From contig JAAOOA010000472.1 of the NCBI GenBank assembly GCA_012861695.1, positions 122,501 through 186,500 of the forward strand: a DNA stretch of 64,000 nucleotides. Reading direction: 5' to 3'. The notes below the pieces were generated by a model. It did no database searches, was not told the DNA's origin, and saw nothing but the letters and a program-made list of their open reading frames with translations. How positions within the stretch are numbered: the first letter of the stretch is position 1; each line of letters opens with the position of its first letter. Below are positions 51,795 to 62,691 of this stretch, piece by piece. The position numbers were made by a program, and so were the translations under genes. The stretch is from Trematomus loennbergii (taxonomy: Eukaryota > Chordata > Actinopteri > Perciformes > Nototheniidae).

Positions 51795-51986
51795 ACATTA
51801 CATTACATGTTACTTGTTAGACGCTTTTATCCAAAGTGACTTACATACTCAATACTGTGGGCAATCCCCACAGGAGCAAGTTGGGGTGAAGTGTCTCAGG
51901 GACACAACGACATGCTGACTGCAGTGGGGTTTGAACCTGTGCCCCCCTGATCCAACACCAACACTATCCCTGTGCCACACGCCCCC
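51795..51986 (-). mobile_element. V-SINE-like SINE (minus strand)
   Basis: The reverse complement carries the B-box-like GGTTCAAACCCC, the conserved middle GGAGCAATTTGGGG (as CCCCAACTTGCTCCTG here) and the tail GATAAAAGCGTCTAACAAGT, with TGTAATGTAATG repeats. It belongs to the same family as 45.3 and 54.6 kb. Confidence 0.85.
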
Positions 51987-54039
51987 ATATATCTGCATAG
52001 AAATACAGCGTCTAATTTTCCGCCAATCCCAGTCCATATCCGGCTTCAATGTACCTTTGATAATAGCTGTCCTTGTACGTTATCTTGTTCAATGACGGTC
52101 AGCCACACAAGTCAAGTTGCTGATATGGAGAGGATAGCAGAAAGCGTGAAATAGACTAGAACATTTGAAAATGGGAAGAAATAGGGAAAGAAAAAGGAGA
52201 AATGTTCCAGCTCAAACAGCACAAACAATCCGTTGCAGGCTCTGTTGGTTATCAGATAACATACATGCCCTTCACACATAACAGATGGGTTCAAACAAAT
52301 GCATATACAAGAGAAACATGCATTAAACAAGGATTAGCAAGGATGTAATGGCACCACTTAAACCTGCTTTAAGCATATTTTATAATATTAACATACAGTC
52401 ATGTGTGATGTAAAAGGTTTTTGCGTCCACTTAGCAGCAGAGTGCAGCTTTTATCATCCGTAAGCTCCTACATGGGGATGATGCATTCACGTCACGTTGT
52501 GATAATGGGAAAATCTTTTATTTTCAGCATTAACGCATTATTTCTTCCCCAACTGCAAGCCATGATACCAAATCAATATAAAGACACTATAGTTTAAACT
52601 TGCCATTTTCATCAAGTTAGAGTCAGATTGAAGCAAAAATAAATGACAACTAAAAGAAAGAATGGATGTGTTGCTGCTCTGGAACAAGCTGTAAATACTG
52701 ATTTCACCGTGTAAAATTGATATGGTGAAAGCGTTAGAAAGCAGCTGTCTATTTATGCACCCAACAGACACAGAGCAGCATTAACATTCATTTGGAGTCG
52801 TGACTCTACCTGACCCCTCTATCTCTGTGCGGGTCTGAGGGGAATATCTGGCTGTTTAGCAGCTAAATGCTTCACTGTGTTCTCCAGCTTGTCGCCAACT
52901 TTGTCTGCCTGTTGTTTGGTGATTAAGAGCTTGTGTACATTGGAATACATTTTAGAGTTTTTTTTCCAGAAAACAGCTTCCTGCTGTTGCTGAAAACAAA
53001 GTCAGTGAAGAATATCTAAGAAATTGCGAGCTGTGAAACCAAAACAATGAGCTTAAAGACCCTAAAATGCTTGATAGGGATGAGGGGATAGCTATAACTA
53101 TGTGTTCAGCTTGGGTTTTAGTTTGTTCTAATGAAACTTGGTTAAAGGATGTAGCCTGAGGCAAGGAAGAACTCATTACATTTGTAATGGATCATATTTA
53201 TCGTGGAATACACTTATTACGTTTTACTTTCTTTAACATTGCGAGGTAGGTCGTATGTGTTGCGTCTGAATAAAGGGAAAACTAGGTCCCGACTGGAAAA
53301 AATCCACAAGGAAGGAATAATAATAACTTGGAGACGGGTATCAACGTATTGTCTGTGTAGTGAAATGCATCCATGTTTATTCGTAGTATGTTATTTCACA
53401 CCCAGTTGGAAGAATGACTTTCATCAGGAAATAGGACCGTCCCAAGAACCAGTAAATGCGCGCCTTTGTGAAAAGTCTGTGCTATCTGGATTGCCATTTT
53501 GTGAGTTTGTTACACATTTCATATGGCTAATACAACGGGTAAACAATAGTTGATACAAAATGATCAAAGACTTCAAAGACTCAGATATTCAGAAGTCTTT
53601 CATCTTGACCTGAAAACACAAATAGGAGGCTGACATTGAGATGTTTTCTTGCCTAGAAGCTCATATTTGAAATGTGGACTAATGAACACACGCTATGGTT
53701 GAGCCTCAGAGCTCTCACCTTAAAGCATCTCATGTTGTTCTCTATTTGGTGGATGTGTTAATGGACAACTGTTTGCTTAAAGGTCAGCAATGCAATGAAA
53801 GGTATTGGAGATATGTGTCTGTATCTGTCTTTTAAGCCAATTAGAATTTCACCGCTATTGTTTCTTTTATTTGAGTATTTGATTTGGACTACAATCACAG
53901 ACTCATGTAACACATTACCTGAAACCCTGTTTTAGCTCATATTTTCTTCACAGCCAATCCAATATCCTTTCAAATCCCATTACCCAATGAAAAACACCGT
54001 GAACTTTACATACAGACAGGTTTCATTTCGGCTACTTTT
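51987..54039. other. Unique intergenic sequence, nothing recognised
   Basis: No transposon ends, simple repeats of note or coding exons were recognised. The 116-codon plus-strand frame at 53203-53553 resembles no known family. Confidence 0.4.
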
Positions 54040-54420
54040 CCGCCTCGTCGCCTCGTACTGAATCCACGCCCTCGATATCTCGCCGCAGCTCATAACATGC
54101 CACTTCCTGGCAAGTCATAATTCAATAAGGCTGACACGGGAGACACGCCACAGCCGGCCGGTCACTCAATCTCATCCCTACCCATTCTCCTCATTGGAAG
54201 ATAAGAGACAGTGATTGCACTCTGTCACTTTTATTCCCTCGCTCTGTGGCTGAGCGATGGGGGCGAGGGGATGAACTGTAGCGCCTGCTGCTTGATCCAA
54301 TCAGCCCTCCTGAAATATCCCCACACTGCCAACCCCCTCTGGCATTTGAAATGTGAATCTCCTGTGCAGCCGTGGAGAAAAGTAAGAAGGTTTGCAGATG
54401 TCAGGAACGTTGGCATTTCT
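54040..54420. other. Balanced, repeat-poor block, possible conserved element
   Basis: This GC-balanced stretch has a GATCCAATCAG box and GATAAGAGA (GATA-type) motif and no repeat ends. Enhancer or promoter function is only a possibility suggested by composition. Confidence 0.25.
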
Positions 54421-54495
54421 TAGATGGCGACATCTTTCTTTTCACAGTCAGAGCTTTTGCCGAGAGCAGAAGAAAAGTCAAACATGAGAAGCGGT

Positions 54496-55044
54496 CTTTT
54501 ACATCCTCTCTCGACTGATTCTTTGTCATTTTTGCAGCCGTTGATCAAGGTTCAAGGCTTTTATTGTCATTCGTACATAGCTACAGTGTAGCTTCATATG
54601 GGAGGCTGTGGCTCAGTGGGTAGTGCGCTGGACTTTGAATCAGGGGATAGCAAGTTCTAGTCCCACTGCAGTCAGCATGTCTTTGTGTCCCTGAGACACT
54701 TCACCCCAAATTGCTCCTGTGGGGATTGTCCACAGTACTGAGTATGTAAGTCGCTTTGGATAAAAGCGTCTAACAAATGACATGTAATGTGTAGTTATGA
54801 CAATGAAAATCTTAGGTCACAGGCTCCTCCAACAGTTCAACAAATAAAACAGATAATAGTGCAAGTAAATACAATAAAATTGAACATAATAGAAATAGTG
54901 CAGTATAGTATATATGCAGTAATTGGAATATTGATATATTTGAGTTGCAAACAGATGTTATGGATGTTCTTTCAAAAGATCAGGTGTTTAACAGCCTTTT
55001 ACATCCTCTTTCCAATGATTCTTTGTCATTTTGCAGCCGTTGAT
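54496..55044 (-). mobile_element. LINE 3' end bracketed by a 50-bp duplication and split by a SINE
   Basis: The block CTTTTACATCCTCT...GCAGCCGTTGAT occurs at 54496-54545 and 54996-55044, diverged at a handful of positions. Between them is a retroelement fragment beginning GTTCAAGGCTTTTATTGTCA, shared with 55.79 kb, and interrupted by the SINE at 54600-54790. Established knowledge: TTCAAGGCTTTATTGTC-type sequences are reverse-complemented 3' ends of teleost non-LTR elements. Confidence 0.65.
54600..54790 (+). mobile_element. V-SINE-like SINE inserted in a LINE fragment
   Basis: The head is GGAGGCTGTGGCTCAGTGGG, the middle CCCAAATTGCTCCTGTGGGG and the tail GTAAGTCGCTTTGGATAAAA with ACATGTAATGTG. 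The host LINE sequence GTGTAG(C)TT(C)AT appears on both sides, consistent with a target-site duplication. The B box is mutated (CAAGTTCTAGTCCC). Confidence 0.88.
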
Positions 55045-55218
55045 GGTCAGCTTTTGCAGGAAGATGCACCTTAGACCCCCCCAGGTTAAAGAGAAATGAG
55101 ATCAGGGTCAGCCTCCCATCCCACACACTGACAAACCCTGAGGTTTGACCTTTTAACCTTTGTTCCCCAGAGACACACCGCAGGGCAGGAGCCAGAGTCT
55201 GGGTTAGCTAATGAGCCG

Positions 55219-55220
55219 GT

Positions 55221-55298
<78 letters not shown>
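55219..55298 (+). repeat. (GT)n microsatellite, ~80 bp
   Basis: A GT run with TTTG variants at both ends. Cys-Val and Thr-His frames are shadows. Confidence 0.97.
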
Positions 55299-55299
<1 letters not shown>

Positions 55300-55784
55300 T
55301 GCACAGCTGGCAGTCTGTGTGTGTGTTTCAGTAAAGGAGGGGAAAGACGGAGGGTTTATAATGTGTTAGTGGGCGAGGAGGAGGAAATACAGTATATCCC
55401 GAGTTACGAGCCGTGTGTGTTAGACTTCTTGTGTTTCTACATTTGTGAGGACCAACTATTGGTTTTTGCGCATGGTTTTTTGTGGAAAAAGAGAACATTT
55501 TCTCACTTCTGCAAAGGGTTATTTTATGGTTAAACCATAATTATAGCTCATTACTGATTTTATGTTGTTTTCATAGTTTTGCCATCATTCCTATTGGTAA
55601 TTATAGTATTGCACTAACCAAGTTAATTATGGAGATCTGGAAACACAGCAGCATTTTTAAAAAGGAAGTTCAATGGGGCAAGAAAACACAAGGCCTCAGA
55701 GGTTGCGTGAGTTGTAAACAGACCTCTCTACAATTTTATCTGGAGATTAACCTGAAACTATCAGAAAATAGAAGTATTCAGAGT
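55299..55784. other. Unique sequence, nothing recognised
   Basis: Open frames of about 100 codons at 55219-55823 begin in or overlap the repeats and show no domain. Confidence 0.4.
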
Positions 55785-56235
55785 TCAAGGTTCAAGGCTT
55801 TTATTGTCATTCGTACAGTGTAGTTATGTCAATGAAAATCTTAGGTCCCAGGCTCCTCCAACAGTGCAACACAATACAACAGATAAAATAGTGCAAGTAA
55901 TACAATAAAATAGAATAGAAGTAGTGCCATAAGAGTCTATATACAAGTGATACATAATTTGTAAGTTGCAAACAGGTGAATGCAGGGGCGGACTGGGACT
56001 GCAAATCAGCCCGGGATCTGCGGTATCTCGACCGGCCCACTTCGGTACCGCCGGCCCACCTCGGTACCGTAAGTAAATACCGCTAGTAAATTGTCAAACG
56101 GGGGGGGGGGGGGGGGGTTCTAGTGACTTATCCGACCGGCCCACTTCAGTACCGGCCCATCGGGATTCGTCCCGAACGTCCCGATGGCCAGTCCGCCCCT
56201 GGGTGAATGTTATGGATGTTCTTAGTTCTTCTTAC
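55785..56235 (-). mobile_element. LINE 3' end split by an hAT MITE
   Basis: The arms 55785-55982 (TTCAAGGCTTTTATTGTCAT through GTAAGTTGCAAACAGGTG) and 56202-56235 (GTTATGGATGTTCTT) match the fragment at 54.55-54.97 kb in the same order. The hAT MITE at 55983-56201 sits between them with an 8-base target duplication. Confidence 0.75.
55983..56201. mobile_element. Complete hAT MITE, 219 bp
   Basis: The ends are CAGGGGCGGACTGG and CCAGTCCGCCCCTG, perfect 14-base inverted repeats. They are flanked by the 8-base duplication GGTGAATG (55975-55982 and 56202-56209). The interior has repeated CCGGCCCAC and GGTACCG motifs and an 18-G run (56100-56117). Non-coding; probably recent, given intact ends and duplication. 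Confidence 0.93.
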
Positions 56236-56436
56236 CCATTCACAGAGTTTGTTTGCTCATGAGCTTGACATGTGCAAACAGCATAAACGCTTCAAATAAT
56301 ATGTGTTGTGTTTTATTGCTCAGGACATTGTTTTTCTGACTTGACAGGGTGTCGAATCTTCCAACTCATTTTTGAGATGATTCCGATAAAAGCAGCACAC
56401 ATTGCAATGTTGAAAGTGAAACATAACTGACTCTGT

Positions 56437-56550
56437 ATAATAATAATAATAATAATAGCTTCGATTTATATAGCACCTTTCAAGGGACCCAAGGTCGCTT
56501 TACAAGTAATAGGGCAAGAACAAACATAACAAAACAAAAGTCAGACAGAC
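56437..56550 (-). mobile_element. LINE/SINE 3' tail fragment (minus strand)
   Basis: On the minus strand it reads AAAGCGACCTTGGGTCCCTT, then AAAGGTGCTATATAAATCGA and a (TTA)n tail. This is the typical teleost retroelement end. The body beyond about 56550 is not recognisable. Confidence 0.6.
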
Positions 56551-57114
56551 AAAACAACAGATCGATTAATCTGATTTCTTGGTCTAGGCTACATCCCTCC
56601 TCCAAGTTACATGAAAGGCCAAAGAAAGTAGGTCTTCAATCCTGCTCACACGTTGACAACAAACAAACAGATGTACACACCGAGATGAAAACATAACCTC
56701 CTTGGCACAGCTAATAATCCCTTATGCAACGTGAAGCTGGGGCATATCTACGGCAGGTACAGTAGGTGAGAGTTGAACCAGGGAGTTGCTTTGATGGATG
56801 ATGTTTAGGAGTGAGGAAGATATGCCAGCCTCGAACAGGGATGACTTGGCACTGACCTGATAAACATTTTAATCCTCCAGATATACACAAGTTGGCAGGC
56901 AGGAATGTGAACTCATCGTACTCTAGAGCAACTGGTTGTCCACGCATATGTCTTGGTAAAAAACAAGTACAGTATAATTCCAACCTTAGGTGCGAAATCA
57001 CTACTTTCTATAATGGCTGGTTAAAAATGCCTGTTAGTGCCAGTATCATTTTGTCAATCAATCGTTTTGTAGTTTATATAGCTCTTAATTCTATTTTATT
57101 GGCATTTTAATGAC
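56551..57114. other. Unique sequence, nothing recognised
   Basis: No repeat terminus or coding exon is evident. Confidence 0.4.
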
Positions 57115-57195
57115 TGTTTTTAAATGTTATCTTAATGCTTTTTGTGTAGCACTTTGAATTGCCTTGTGTTGAAATGTGATATATAGAGTAAATAT
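57115..57195 (+). mobile_element. L2-like LINE 3' tail fragment
   Basis: The sequence GTAGCACTTTGAATTGCCTT followed by GTGTTGAAATGTGATATATA corresponds to the common L2/Rex1-type 3' end (cacttTGAATTGCCTTGTG). Only the tail is left. Confidence 0.6.
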
Positions 57196-57887
57196 CCATG
57201 CCATGTCTTGCTTTACTGCCTCTCTGATGGTTTTATCAACAAAGGCGAACAAAATACAAGGAGAAAATGCAATGCAGTAACCTAACTACTATTAACAACG
57301 CAAAGGAATCATTTTTAATATCACTGCCCAGCCAGTAGATGGGTTCAAATCTGGATAAAAAAAATGACATTTCATCTGTTTCAAACAGCAACACCCAAAT
57401 CAGTCAGAATATATATTGAATTGAATATGAGTGACAGCGTCTGTTGTCCACAGCTGCTTTATGAAAACCTTTATTACATTCCTTCAGCCATCTGAAGGCA
57501 TCGAGACTGGTTTATATTTCCCTTTTTCATTACACATTATAACCACAAACCTCTACAGTTATTGGTTATAACTGTCTCGCCAAAATATAGTTATTATTCA
57601 TTTAAATCATGAATTTGAAAGGCTGTTTTTCAGGAGGTGCTGCTCTGCTATTTGTTGATCCACTGTAGTTTTGTGCTACTTTTGATTTTCAGATCGTGAT
57701 GATACTGGTTATTTAAATGGCTAAAAGTAAGGGAAGTGAGAAGTTTTATACCTTTTTATAGCTAGCGTTAGTGGCTGGGGAACGCATCTTAAAGAAGGGT
57801 CAAGTATAGAAAAGCAGATACAGAGGGCGTCTTGGACAGAGGACGTTACAAAAGATAGGTCACTCCTGAAGGGAAAATAAATCCTAC

Positions 57888-57890
<3 letters not shown>
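57196..57890. other. Unique AT-rich sequence, nothing recognised
   Basis: No coding exon or repeat terminus was recognised. Confidence 0.45.

Positions 57891-57984
<94 letters not shown>
57891..57984 (+). repeat. (TG)n microsatellite, ~94 bp
   Basis: An uninterrupted TG run. Thr-His frames on the minus strand are shadows. Confidence 0.98.
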
Positions 57985-57985
<1 letters not shown>

Positions 57986-58279
57986 CCTGATATTCTCCAA
58001 AGACCACCTGAGAACAAGATAACGACCTGCTGTCCATAGCCATACATTTTCCAGCTGCCAGTCTCACAGCGTGGGCTTCTTCTTCCTAGCAGCGAAGGAA
58101 AATCCAACCTGAACAGAAACCCTCTCTCTGCCTGCTGAGAGACAGTGATGCTATATATTATATATTATACAATTCAAAGATGGAGTAGCTTATCATCACC
58201 AGGGACTGAAATGTATCAGTTAAGGTTAAAAGCTGGAAACAATTTTCGCACATGGTCATAACAAGGCTTTTAATCTTAT

Positions 58280-58704
58280 TTTGAAGAAGCCCTATTTTGC
58301 TTTTTGGGGTTTTCCCTCTCCCGTAGTGTGTTGTATAGGTTTGTGTGCATAGCATGTACATGGTCTGAAAAGCCTCCATTGGACTCCTTTGTTTACTTCG
58401 AGAATATAATGACATCACTATGTAACCCTGACTCTTCTATTGGCTAGCGCTCCAACACATTGTACCTGATAGGTTAAGGGGGTGGGATATCTCTAAGCGG
58501 TCGACCAATCACAACAGAGTCGGCCAGCTAACCAATCAGAGCAGACTGGGCTCTGGTTTCAGACAGAGGGTGAAAAGAGGTGCTGCAGCACAGGCAGTAT
58601 GAGAAAAATAAAGTGCTTTCTGAACATTAAAGCAAGGAGACATGTCCCAGGAGATGCTCGAAATACATATATGAACCTGAAAATGAGCACCATATGACCT
58701 TTTT
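58280..58704 (+). mobile_element. MITE, GGTGCTGCAGCACAGG family, near full length
   Basis: It runs from GAAGAAGCCCTATTTTGC to AATGAGCACCATATGACC and ends close to a TTAA (58705-58708). The left TTAA is degraded. The body has CCAATCACAACAGAGTCGGC and ACCAATCAGAGCAGACTGG, shared with 31.7 kb. The TTAA/AGG-type terminus suggests a Kolobok/T2-like origin, but only one end supports this. Confidence 0.72.
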
Positions 58705-59029
58705 TTAAATCAAAAGAGACCTAATCATGAGTGAAACATAGCTTCTAATTGGCTTTCCAGTCACGTAGAATATGTGAAACAAGGAAGTGGCCCACGGTGC
58801 ATTCGATTACAGGCCTCTCAGTGACCTTTACTGCTGGTGGGAAACTGTCTCCCGCTGTCTCTCTTTCCAACCCTTCTCTTCCTCCCCTCTTGCTTCTATG
58901 GAGCATGCAACTGTTGCCAGATCGACGTGTTCAACATATTACCAACATCCATATTCATAAAGTTGCATAAGTCAGCCACCTGTTCGCCATCAATCAGCAT
59001 TTATAGTTGCTAGGCTAACAGATGAACAG
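58705..59029. other. Unique sequence, nothing recognised
   Basis: No gene or repeat terminus was seen. Confidence 0.4.
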
Positions 59030-59600
59030 AGATCTGGTGTATGAAACAAAAATATATTGTAATATATTGGTAAATATAATACAATATATTGGATCATACA
59101 TTTCCATATATGGGAAAGTAGTCCTTATATTTTTAAATATATTGCAATATATGCATGGACCATGTATGGCTATATATTGATACATATAAAAAAAATATAT
59201 TGCAATGAAAACAAAAACTGCACTATACATTTATATGTAATAGTTTTATTGAAACACTCATTTATCTTTCATGAGTTTACATAAAATTGAACAGATATTC
59301 ATAAACAGTTATCTCACTTCGTTTTGTATAGTTACCCACTTTATATATGAACATATGTTTGATGGTAGCCTACATATAAAAAAAGTACAAATTGTCCATT
59401 GAATGATGGAAAATAATATACAGTTTATAAATATATATAGACACACACATATATGCACGCATATATATATGCATATATGCACGCATATATATATTCATAT
59501 ATATTATATATATATATAAATATATATATATGCATATATGCACGCATATATATATGAATATATGCACGCATATATATCTATGCATATATTACGGCCGACC
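59030..59600. repeat. AT-rich region with ATATATTG motifs and ATGCACGCATAT repeats
   Basis: The first part (59045-59210) repeats ATATATTG and TATATTGCAATATA motifs. The second (59440-59590) is a TATATA tract punctuated by several TATGCACGCATA units about 22-32 bases apart. The Tyr-Ile-Met-His frames on the minus strand are translations of the repeat. Confidence 0.85.
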
Positions 59601-59770
59601 GGCTATTTGGAGTGGAACGCGGCCCATCCACGGCAGACAGCCCAAACAGTATTCGAATGCGCCACTTCCGGCTGATTTCGGGGAGCCCCCCCCCCTCTCC
59701 AGCAATAGATTGATCTGATTGGCAGATTCAAATCTGCGTTGCTGCCTCTGTCTGTTGATTCTGTCGCTGA
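59601..59770 (+). promoter_or_regulatory. GC-rich sequence upstream of the decayed hAT transposase
   Basis: A GC-rich segment with several CpGs, a C run and a GATTGGCAGATT motif lies directly before the transposase exon. It could be the element's 5' untranslated or promoter region. I did not find a hAT terminal CAG repeat here. The minus-strand 67-codon frame is a shadow. Confidence 0.3.
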
Positions 59771-61152
59771 GTGTCAAAGAGAAAGCATTCATCAGGTGCT
59801 TCGAAACGGAAAATTAAAAAGAAACGAGAGGAAAATACAGCACCAGAGTCAGGTATGTGTGTGAGCATTTAAAACTATTTTAAATTGAAATAATTCTGCA
59901 TGTACACTATAAGTAGTCTAGTTGCTTAATCCGTATGTCCCGTCTCTCGGCACTACACCAGCTACATTAGCTAACGTTAGTTAAATTAGCTATGTTAGTT
60001 CCCTCGTGTATGAGTGTATAACCGGTCCGCAGCTTTGTGAACATTCAATTTCGAAGATTTTCGATTTTACAGTCAACTGAAGTCGACCCAAAACAGCCAA
60101 AAATAGCGGACCTTTAGATCGCTAACATTTTAGCATAAGTCAATGGAGTTTAACATAGCGAAAACTAGCCCCACGGCTAACGGACATTTTCTGACTGGTG
60201 ACGATGATGAGCTAGTTAAGTAATGTAACCACAGTTAGTCTATGTCTTGTAAATTCCCCTTGTTCTCCTTGATCTGCATTATATCGTTCGTGTTTTAGTC
60301 AGGCACATTTAGGGACAGCTAAAGTAGTTCAGCTACGGGTCTTCGAGCTGGTTACACATGTGCGTTCAGGACATTATTGCGCATCGTCACATGCATAATT
60401 ACCATCGTCACAGAGAGAATGCGTTCGTGAAGAATGTGAGCATATATGCAGATCTTTAGTGTTGGTAATGTTATAAGATTGTATGCATAGTGTCCTGCTC
60501 AGTCAGTGTGTTAATGAGTCTTGATGTCCCGTTTTTAGTTTCTATGTTGTTCAGGAATTGAGCTAATGCTAGCTAGTTAGCTAAGTTAAGCTATGATAGT
60601 GTGTGGATGAGATGCTAACTTAGCTTTTATTAGCCGTGTGTTTGCAACGTGTCTAATGTGTTTTAGCAACAATTAGTATTGCTGTTGCTTATTATTAATA
60701 ACCATCGTCTGGTTAGTTATTGTAATTTGAACCTTATTTCTATTTCTGTGTATTTTGCAGAAACCATTCATTCATTCTCTACTCTACGTTAGGCTATGTG
60801 TTGTGGACTAATGCATTCAAGTTAGTTCACATTTTAGTTGTTATTGCCCCTGCTGACAATTGTGTGGATAATATGTAGCCTACAGTCAATGGCATTTCAC
60901 ATTTTGCTCTCCAGTGTATGTTATTTTAATGTTGACCCATAATACTATATATCTATATATTTTACAGGAGCATTGTTGAAATTCATAGGTCGAACTAAGC
61001 CTGCAGAACCACAAGTCAAGAGGACAGAGGAGCCAGATAGCAGTGGTGACTGAGACAGAATAAATAAGGAGAGAGGGCCCATGCAGAGGCAGACATCAGT
61101 AGTGAGGAATCAGACCCAAAAATACGAGGACAGAGGAGCCAGATCGCAGTGG
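59771..61152 (+). pseudogene. Decayed hAT transposase, N-terminal exons (ZMYM1-like)
   Basis: Exon 1 (59771-59852) reads SKRKHSSGASKRKIKKKRE and ends at a GTATGT donor in phase 1. Exon 2 (from 60968, after TTTTACAG) continues in matching phase with GALLKFIGRTKPAEP. Established knowledge: a basic SKRK..SGA.KRKKKRE start followed by G.LLKF marks the N-terminus of teleost 'zinc finger MYM-type protein 1-like' hAT transposases, which upstream of the catalytic region carry a TTF-type zinc finger. Breaks seen: the expected start codon is GTG (59771-59773) directly after an in-frame TGA, exon 2 hits TGA at 61051-61053, and a ~27-base end of exon 2 (GACAGAGGAGCCAGAT) is duplicated 106 bases on, the second copy carrying the better donor (GGTAAGG). 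I did not find the TTF domain, the DDE catalytic core or the dimerisation domain. A non-functional relic is most likely; a domesticated fragment is not excluded. Confidence 0.72.
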
Positions 61153-61369
61153 TAAGGAACGCACTGTCATTTAATTTCACTGTCATTTTACTTTTCACAT
61201 ATCACTTTATTCACTATTCAGCTTAGTTATCCTTGCCATGAAGGATTGAATGGATGAATGTTCTATATTATTTTAATGACAGATTGAACCACAGCAATAT
61301 TGTTTTAGAGATTTTATATGTTTAACTGCTATGCCTGTCATCTCTGCTCTGTGTCATTGTGTTGTCTCC

Positions 61370-61512
61370 TGGGTTCTGTAGTGCCCGGAGTCTGTCTTTT
61401 TATTTTTTTCCTCCCAAACCCCATCCCCTCAGGACGCCTTTTGCCTCCTGTCAGGTCATCATTGTAATAAGAATTTGTTCTTAATTGATTTTCCTGGCTA
61501 AATAAAGGTTCT
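61370..61512 (+). mobile_element. L2-like LINE/SINE 3' end
   Basis: The end AATAAGAATTTGTTCTTAAT, then TGATTTTCCTGGCTAAATAA and AGGT is the widespread teleost L2-type 3' tail (normally TTCTTAACTGACTTGCCTGG). Only about 140 bases of the element remain. Confidence 0.7.
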
Positions 61513-61694
61513 ACTACTATTTATTCAGTTATTTTATTACTGGTACTGCTAATTGCATTATGCGTATTGTTGTATATTGTATATACGTATGTATTTACTA
61601 CTACTACTTACAAAATCGAGGGTTGTAGCTTTGTGTCAGTACATATTTCAGGGTTTTTCTATGCCTTTGTTCATCTAAATTCTAATACTCATAG

Positions 61695-61768
61695 GCGACT
61701 ACCACTCCTGCCGATGCGATGCCGAGGCCCAGTTCTCCCTTCCCACCACCCCAGGCTCATTGTGCTAG
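61695..61768 (+). other. Exon-like segment downstream of the hAT relic
   Basis: The segment lies between an acceptor-like ATACTCATAG and a donor GTAAAACT, and one frame is open with a proline-rich reading (PADAMPRPSSPFPPPQ). A proline/serine-rich linker would fit the region after LLKF in this transposase type, but the phase does not join cleanly to exon 2, so this is only a possibility. Confidence 0.2.
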
Positions 61769-61802
61769 GTAAAACTCTCATTCAATAAAAGTAGTCTTTT
61801 AA

Positions 61803-62184
61803 AGGTGGGGTAGGTAATTTTGGAGAAACCAGCTCGAGTGCGCTAGAATTTGAAAATACACAGCCGGAAAAAATCTGCCACTTCCTCACAGAGCCCCTCC
61901 TCCAACACACACGAACGCGCACATGACCAATGAGGGCACGAGATAAGTTTGTGCACAGATGGAAGGCTGACAGGCAGGTAGGCCATCCAGTCATTTCAGC
62001 CGGGCCGGCTAAAATGATTGGATGTGCTTTTTACAGTACTACGGCTTCCACAGATGATATTTTTTTATGGATTTTTTGTCAAAGCACTTCAGATATTCAT
62101 TGCTATCGGGATGTTAAGAGCATTCCATGGAATATAACACAAAGTGTATCTCGAGCCGGTTTCTCAAACTTACCTACCCCACCT
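61803..62184. mobile_element. Kolobok/T2-like MITE, 382 bp (uninterrupted copy)
   Basis: Ends AGGTGGGGTAGGTAA and CTTACCTACCCCACCT are flanked by TTAA (61799-61802, 62185-62188). It lies in opposite orientation to the copy at 17506-18452 and preserves the empty site of the nested Harbinger-like insertion there. It may have inserted into the decayed hAT gene region. Confidence 0.92.
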
Positions 62185-62188
62185 TTAA

Positions 62189-62536
62189 AGATGAATGCAA
62201 TTACATTTAAAAAAGTTTTAAACAGAACTGTTACAGATGCAGATGCTTGGTCCAAATTCCATAAAATATACCAACCAGTAGCGCCACACTCAGACGAAAA
62301 TGTACAAAGCCTATTCTTCCACTATTTGTATTCCCACATTATTCACCAAGCCAGCCCATGCTTTAATATAGATATTATGGATATTGTTATAATTCCTGCT
62401 GTCTTTTGTGAACTTCTAATTATTTGTAATTGTTCTGTTCCACAGATGCTGTAGTAAACCACCATCCAGGGACCAAGACATCAGATATAAGAACATCCAT
62501 TAACACAAGAATTTGTGAGTAAAGGCACGAAAAAAA
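62189..62536. other. Unclassified sequence with an exon-like segment at 62446-62514
   Basis: The 69-base segment 62446-62514 follows a good acceptor (TTGTTCTGTTCCACAG) and precedes GTGAGTAAA, with one open frame. I recognise no protein in it. Confidence 0.25.
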
Positions 62537-62691
62537 CAAGATTGACGATCAAATAGGGTACAAGACTGTTTTTTTGGCCCTGTTCCGGACATTGTTTTAA
62601 TGAGTGATCAGCTCATGTTTAAAGTTGTCACCAGGTGAAACAAAAAACAAGATTGTTAAATAGGATAACAGACTGCTCTTTTTGGCCCTGT
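62537..62691 (+). repeat. ~45-bp direct repeat, two copies
   Basis: ACAAGATTG..., AAATAGGG(A)TA, ACAAGACTG/ACAGACTG and TTTTTGGCCCTGT recur in order at about 62537-62583 and 62648-62693, separated by about 65 bases. It could be subterminal structure of a transposon. Confidence 0.7.

Noticed and set aside
59370..59585. Tyr/Ile/Met-rich 71-codon frame
   Set aside because: Produced by the TATATATGCACGCA repeat.
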